DNA from: Chryseobacterium sp. c4a
Lineage (GTDB): Bacteria; Bacteroidota; Bacteroidia; Flavobacteriales; Weeksellaceae
Reading direction: 5' to 3'
DNA length: 64,000 bases
Assembly (NCBI RefSeq): GCF_009900745.1
Contig: NZ_WXVU01000014.1
Coordinates: forward strand, 62,001-126,000
Positions within the stretch are counted from its first letter, which is position 1. Each line of letters starts with the position of its first letter. The notes under the pieces were generated by a model that was given only the letters and a program-made list of their open reading frames with translations, searched no databases and was not told the origin of the DNA. Below are positions 61,514 to 64,000 of the stretch, in pieces. Position numbers and translations under genes: made by a program.

Positions 61514-61858
61514 CTAAAATGTTTTTCCAAATAAATATTCAAATCTCTTTTGAGAAACTTCTAACTGAATATTCAGATTTCTGATTGTTAATGATAATTC
61601 CATGTCTTTCTGAACGAATGCTTCGGGATTAAAATCCGCAAAAGTCAAACTGTTTCTATCCAAAGGACTGATATCAATAAGTCCTTCCTGTTCACGCTCG
61701 AGTCTTTTTATTTTCAACTCGATGTCTTCTACCTTGCGCCTGTAAATCAACTCTGAATCTTCTCCGATTGTTCGCGCACGGTCTTCTCTGATCTGATCAT
61801 TATTTCTTTGTAATGACTCGATAAATCTTGGTTTTAATTCATCTTCCATACTGATCAT
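61514..61858 (-). CDS. Small helical/coiled-coil protein
   Basis: A 114-residue charged protein, mostly helical (RRKVEDIELKIKRLEREQEGLID and MELSLTIRNLNIQLEVSQKRFEYLFG). No family recognised. It is the first gene of the long unit and precedes the VWA gene by 2 bp, so it is likely its partner. The start may be 61858 or the ATG three codons later. The operator-like palindrome at 61866-61880 is 7 bp upstream. Confidence 0.7.
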   Translation of the reverse strand: MISMEDELKPRFIESLQRNNDQIREDRARTIGEDSELIYRRKVEDIELKIKRLEREQEGLIDISPLDRNSLTFADFNPEAFVQKDMELSLTIRNLNIQLEVSQKRFEYLFGKTF

Positions 61859-61865
61859 TTTTTTT

Positions 61866-61880
61866 GTGTTATTATTACGC
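61866..61880. promoter_or_regulatory. NrtR-type operator-like palindrome, site 1
   Basis: GTGTTATTATTACGC fits GYGTTA-N4-TACRC (half-sites G-Y-G-T/ A-C-R-C). It is 7 bp before the 61858 start, at the expected transcription start of the long operon. The -7 box here is weak (TTAATTAG). Three similar sites occur at 62520, 62574 and 63568. Confidence 0.6.
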
Positions 61881-61973
61881 TAATTAAAAAGGACATAGTT
61901 TTGCAAAACATTTTTTAGTATTCATCAGGTCTTATCCTTTCATAGTACTATTTTGTGACTGGTTATTGTGTTT

Positions 61974-62516
61974 TTACCCTCTTAATTCATCTCTTACTTC
62001 CATCAAAGCAAATCCTAAAAGGTTTTCTCCGTTCCATAATAAAGGATTTTCTGCTCTTGAATCTGTTTCCAGCATTCCGATTCCCCAAATGGTATCGTAA
62101 GGACTGGCTTCTACCAGGATTTTATCTCCTGTTGACAAAAGAAAGTCTTTGTACTTTTTGTTCTGTGAAAATTTTAAAAGATTTCCCTGTTTTACAATCT
62201 CATATTTATGTTCATTCCAAAGTTTCGGATCAAAGTTTTTTACTTTTCTTCCCAGACTTTTAACCTGATTGGGACTTGGAGCTTTCAATATTTTTTCCAG
62301 CGTTTCAGGGTCATTAAATAATCTTGCTTTCCCAGCCATCATATAATGTTCTGCTGTTTTGTAGACAATTCCATTTTCTTCAAAATTGCCTGTAAACCAT
62401 TGGCTAAAACATGATTTGGTGATTTCACTTTTAGCAGTATGCCCCCAGAAAAACAAAAACTTTATCCTTTGTTTCTTTTGAAATTTCTCTTTAATATTTT
62501 GTAAGGTGTATTTCAT
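61974..62516 (-). CDS. NADAR-family (YbiA-type) protein
   Basis: A 180-residue protein of the NADAR superfamily, whose members remove ADP-ribose from guanine bases or cleave N-glycosidic bonds in damaged nucleotides. Motifs: FWGHTAKSEITKSCFSQWF, TAEHYMMAGKARLF, KFSQNKKYKDFLLSTGDKILVEASPYDTIWGIGM and NLLGFALMEVRDEL. It is preceded by two operator-like palindromes. It is separated from the 61858 gene by 115 bp, so it may have its own promoter and partly feed the long operon. Confidence 0.9.
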   Translation of the reverse strand: MKYTLQNIKEKFQKKQRIKFLFFWGHTAKSEITKSCFSQWFTGNFEENGIVYKTAEHYMMAGKARLFNDPETLEKILKAPSPNQVKSLGRKVKNFDPKLWNEHKYEIVKQGNLLKFSQNKKYKDFLLSTGDKILVEASPYDTIWGIGMLETDSRAENPLLWNGENLLGFALMEVRDELRG

Positions 62517-62519
62517 ATT

Positions 62520-62541
62520 GTGTTATTTCTACGCAAATGTA
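62520..62541 (-). promoter_or_regulatory. NADAR promoter: -7 box overlapping operator site 2
   Basis: The minus-strand -7 box TACATTTG (62534-62541), with TTTG 21 bp upstream as -33, is followed directly by GCGTAGAAATAACAC, which is the palindrome GTGTTATTTCTACGC (62520-62534) on the plus strand. A bound regulator would cover the transcription start. Confidence 0.65.
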
Positions 62542-62573
62542 ATACAATATCATTTTATGCTCCAAATTTATTT

Positions 62574-62588
62574 GTGTTATTTTTACAC
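62574..62588. promoter_or_regulatory. NrtR-type operator-like palindrome, site 3
   Basis: GTGTTATTTTTACAC (15 bp, half-sites perfectly inverted) lies just upstream of the NADAR -33 element. With site 2 it brackets the promoter, which would allow loop or cooperative repression. Confidence 0.6.
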
Positions 62589-62687
62589 TAACAAATATAA
62601 ACAATTGATTTTCAGATTAAAAACTTAATTGTCATAAAACAGTAATAACACAAATATTTTGCACACATGACGCTAATCGGATAGATT

Positions 62688-62740
62688 TTGGCTAAAGCCA
62701 ATGGAATTTTTGTTCATAAAAAAACGGACTAAAGTCCGTT
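62688..62740. repeat. Pair of short AA-loop hairpins
   Basis: TTGGCT-AA-AGCCAA (62688-62701) and AACGGACT-AA-AGTCCGTT (62723-62740) lie 22 bp apart in the 345-bp gap 62517-62861. They look like a dispersed intergenic repeat. No coding frame is credible in this gap. Confidence 0.45.
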
Positions 62741-62861
62741 CCTATTGAATGTATGTACTGGATATTTTTCTCAAACAATTTCAACGTAATTCTTACTATA
62801 TGAATAGCATATAAATATGTAATTATTCGTGTAAAATATTTGTGCAATTTGTGGTTAAAAA

Positions 62862-63557
62862 CTATTTGATTTCAAAGTAGAATCCTTGTTCTTCCAGCTC
62901 TTTGTATTTTTCCTGATTAAAAGTGAAGAGTTTTCCGGGTCTTCCGCTGCCTTCTTTTTTAACGTTATTGGTTTCATTAAGCAATCCGTAGCTCATGATT
63001 TTTTTACGGAAGTTTCTACGGTCTATTTCCTGTCCTACAATTGTTTTATAAAGGTTTTCAAGGTCTGAGAAAGGAAACTCTTCGTTAAGAAGATTAAAGC
63101 CAATTGGTTGGTATTGAATTTTGGTACGAAGTCTTTTTAAGGCAATATCAATAATATTTTTGTGGTCAAAGGCCACTAAAGGAAGTTGATTGACGCTGAA
63201 CCATTGTGCATCATCTGCATCAGAGTCAGCAAAGAGTTCATGATAAGATGGGTTCACAAGCCCCAGATAAGCCACAGAAACCACTCTATTTCTTGGGTCG
63301 CGGCCTACGTTACCAAATGTATAGAGTTGTTCTAAAAAATCGGGTTTTATGCCTGCTTCTTCATGCAATTCTCTTTTTACAGCATCATCCAGGTTTTCAT
63401 CATCTAAAACGAGTCCTCCCGGAAGTGCCCATCCGCCTTTAAAAGGTTCTATATTTCTTTTTATTAAAAGTATCTGTAGATCTTTCTTGTCGAAATATCC
63501 AAAAATAACTGCATCTACAGCCACTTTTATATCCTGTAATTTTTTTGGTGACCCCAT
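62862..63557 (-). CDS. NrtR-like Nudix transcriptional regulator
   Basis: A 231-residue protein: a Nudix domain (about 10-145) and a winged helix (about 150-231, with NFRKKIMSYGLLNETNNVKKEGSGRPGKLF). NrtR proteins repress NAD-related genes and let go of DNA when ADP-ribose or NAD-type ligands bind. Here the Nudix box is fully intact (G48-x5-E54-x7-R62-E63-x2-E66-E67-x-G69), so the protein may also hydrolyse a nucleotide. An operator-like palindrome lies in its own promoter (63568-63582), which suggests autoregulation. Confidence 0.88.
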   Translation of the reverse strand: MGSPKKLQDIKVAVDAVIFGYFDKKDLQILLIKRNIEPFKGGWALPGGLVLDDENLDDAVKRELHEEAGIKPDFLEQLYTFGNVGRDPRNRVVSVAYLGLVNPSYHELFADSDADDAQWFSVNQLPLVAFDHKNIIDIALKRLRTKIQYQPIGFNLLNEEFPFSDLENLYKTIVGQEIDRRNFRKKIMSYGLLNETNNVKKEGSGRPGKLFTFNQEKYKELEEQGFYFEIK

Positions 63558-63567
63558 AAATTAATTT

Positions 63568-63589
63568 GCGTTACGAATACGCAAAGTTA
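63568..63589. promoter_or_regulatory. nrtR-like promoter: operator site 4 and -7 box
   Basis: The palindrome GCGTTACGAATACGC (63568-63582) is directly followed by CAAAGTTA (63582-63589), the minus-strand -7 box TAACTTTG of the regulator gene. This repeats the layout before the NADAR gene. The divergent lipoprotein gene starts 31 bp to the right. Confidence 0.65.
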
Positions 63590-63619
63590 TGAATAAATAT
63601 TTACTATTTTTACTTAATT

Positions 63620-64000
63620 ATGAAAAAGCTTTTATGCCTTATTTTTATTCTAGGGCTAATTTCTTGTAAAAAAGAATCCTTTGCAGATTCCATTACCCTG
63701 CATTATGAAAAAAAGGACAATCTGACTTTTCAACATTTTAATGAAGGTCTTGGAGAAGTAGGAACCGGAATTATTTATATTGGAAAAGAAACCTCATCTA
63801 TAAATGTAAAATATTTCAAAACTATGTTGGCTCCGCCTCCACCGCCTCCAGGCTTTAAAATAGAACAGGACTCGGTAAGAGATTATATTCTTTCGAAATA
63901 CTTTTATCCCTTTTTAGATAGGGTTACCTTTTCTAACAAAGCCGTCGTTTACGATTCATTAAGCTCAGAAAATGTAAAAATAATAGCGAAAGTGCAAGAT
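63620..64000 (+). CDS. Lipoprotein, cut by the right edge
   Basis: The frame runs from MKKLLCLIFILGLISCKKESF to the window end, so about 127 residues are visible. A lipobox (GLISC, Cys16) follows a short hydrophobic stretch; a proline run (LAPPPPPPGF) sits near residue 70. No domain is recognised. It is divergent from the NrtR-like gene and may respond to operator site 4. Confidence 0.75.
   Translation, partial: MKKLLCLIFILGLISCKKESFADSITLHYEKKDNLTFQHFNEGLGEVGTGIIYIGKETSSINVKYFKTMLAPPPPPPGFKIEQDSVRDYILSKYFYPFLDRVTFSNKAVVYDSLSSENVKIIAKVQD

Noticed and set aside
62688..62740. Intrinsic terminator or attenuator before the NrtR-like gene's 3' region
   Set aside because: The hairpins have two-base loops and no T-run on either strand; they fit a dispersed palindrome better.
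52261..63557. Prophage or integrative element carrying the ADP-ribose genes
   Set aside because: No integrase, phage structural gene, tRNA-end attachment site or change in codon use is visible.

Overview
The window looks like chromosomal DNA of a Flavobacteriia member of the Bacteroidota, most likely Chryseobacterium or a close relative. The signs are AT-rich DNA, TANNTTTG-type -7 promoter boxes, few Shine-Dalgarno sequences, SusC/CarboxypepD-reg style TonB-dependent receptors, two proteins with type IX secretion C-termini, GLPGLI and DUF5690 family proteins, and gaps filled with short dispersed repeats. I saw no rRNA, prophage, insertion sequence or CRISPR array.

Layout. 1-2.8 kb: a partial Usp-like gene whose upstream region carries 11-bp spaced repeats, then an OmpR-type histidine kinase and response regulator. 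3.1-12.6 kb: a probable organophosphonate utilisation locus with an XRE-cupin regulator, TonB-dependent receptor, DUF5690 MFS-like transporter, TIGR03364-type FAD oxidase, TIGR03351-type phosphonatase-like HAD hydrolase and a secreted alkaline-phosphatase-superfamily enzyme; its two transcription units share a TTTAC-N5-GTAAA palindrome. 12.6-14.9 kb: a GNAT, a MocR-type regulator and an unknown protein. 15.4-25.0 kb: a membrane-stress locus (DUF2170-like, PspA, YqiJ-like, flotillin, a 1600-residue AAA ATPase) with a divergent XRE regulator. 25.0-29.7 kb: siderophore receptor, PepSY reductase-like protein and AraC regulator. 29.8-30.4 kb: five tRNA genes including duplicated Leu genes.

30.5-50.7 kb is mostly housekeeping: a DUF3127 protein with an SSB-like tail, aat, an EamA transporter, a TPR protein, a quinone-oxidoreductase-like enzyme, a Crp-like regulator, glmM and feoAB with a small Cys-rich protein under a Fur-like palindrome, followed by GLPGLI and receptor genes, a Cupin_8 protein, a T9SS cargo and an M14 peptidase. 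Two genes are broken: a DUF4421-like gene by a frameshift and a DinB gene by a stop at codon 6.

52.2-63.6 kb is the most striking part: about sixteen co-oriented genes concerned with NAD and ADP-ribose. They encode a PPP phosphoesterase, Tpt1/KptA, an ADP-ribosylglycohydrolase, a sirtuin, two macrodomain proteins, two DUF4291 proteins, a PARG-like glycohydrolase, a 'crystallin J1'-annotated small protein, an adenylosuccinate synthetase paralogue, a VWA protein, a NADAR protein and an NrtR-like Nudix regulator. A 15-bp palindrome (GYGTTA-N4-TACRC) occurs at four promoter sites here, at or just downstream of the -7 box in the clearest cases, so the whole block is probably one regulon that senses ADP-ribose or a related nucleotide. 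A SUKH-like/LRR gene pair lies beside it and a lipoprotein gene starts divergently at the right edge.
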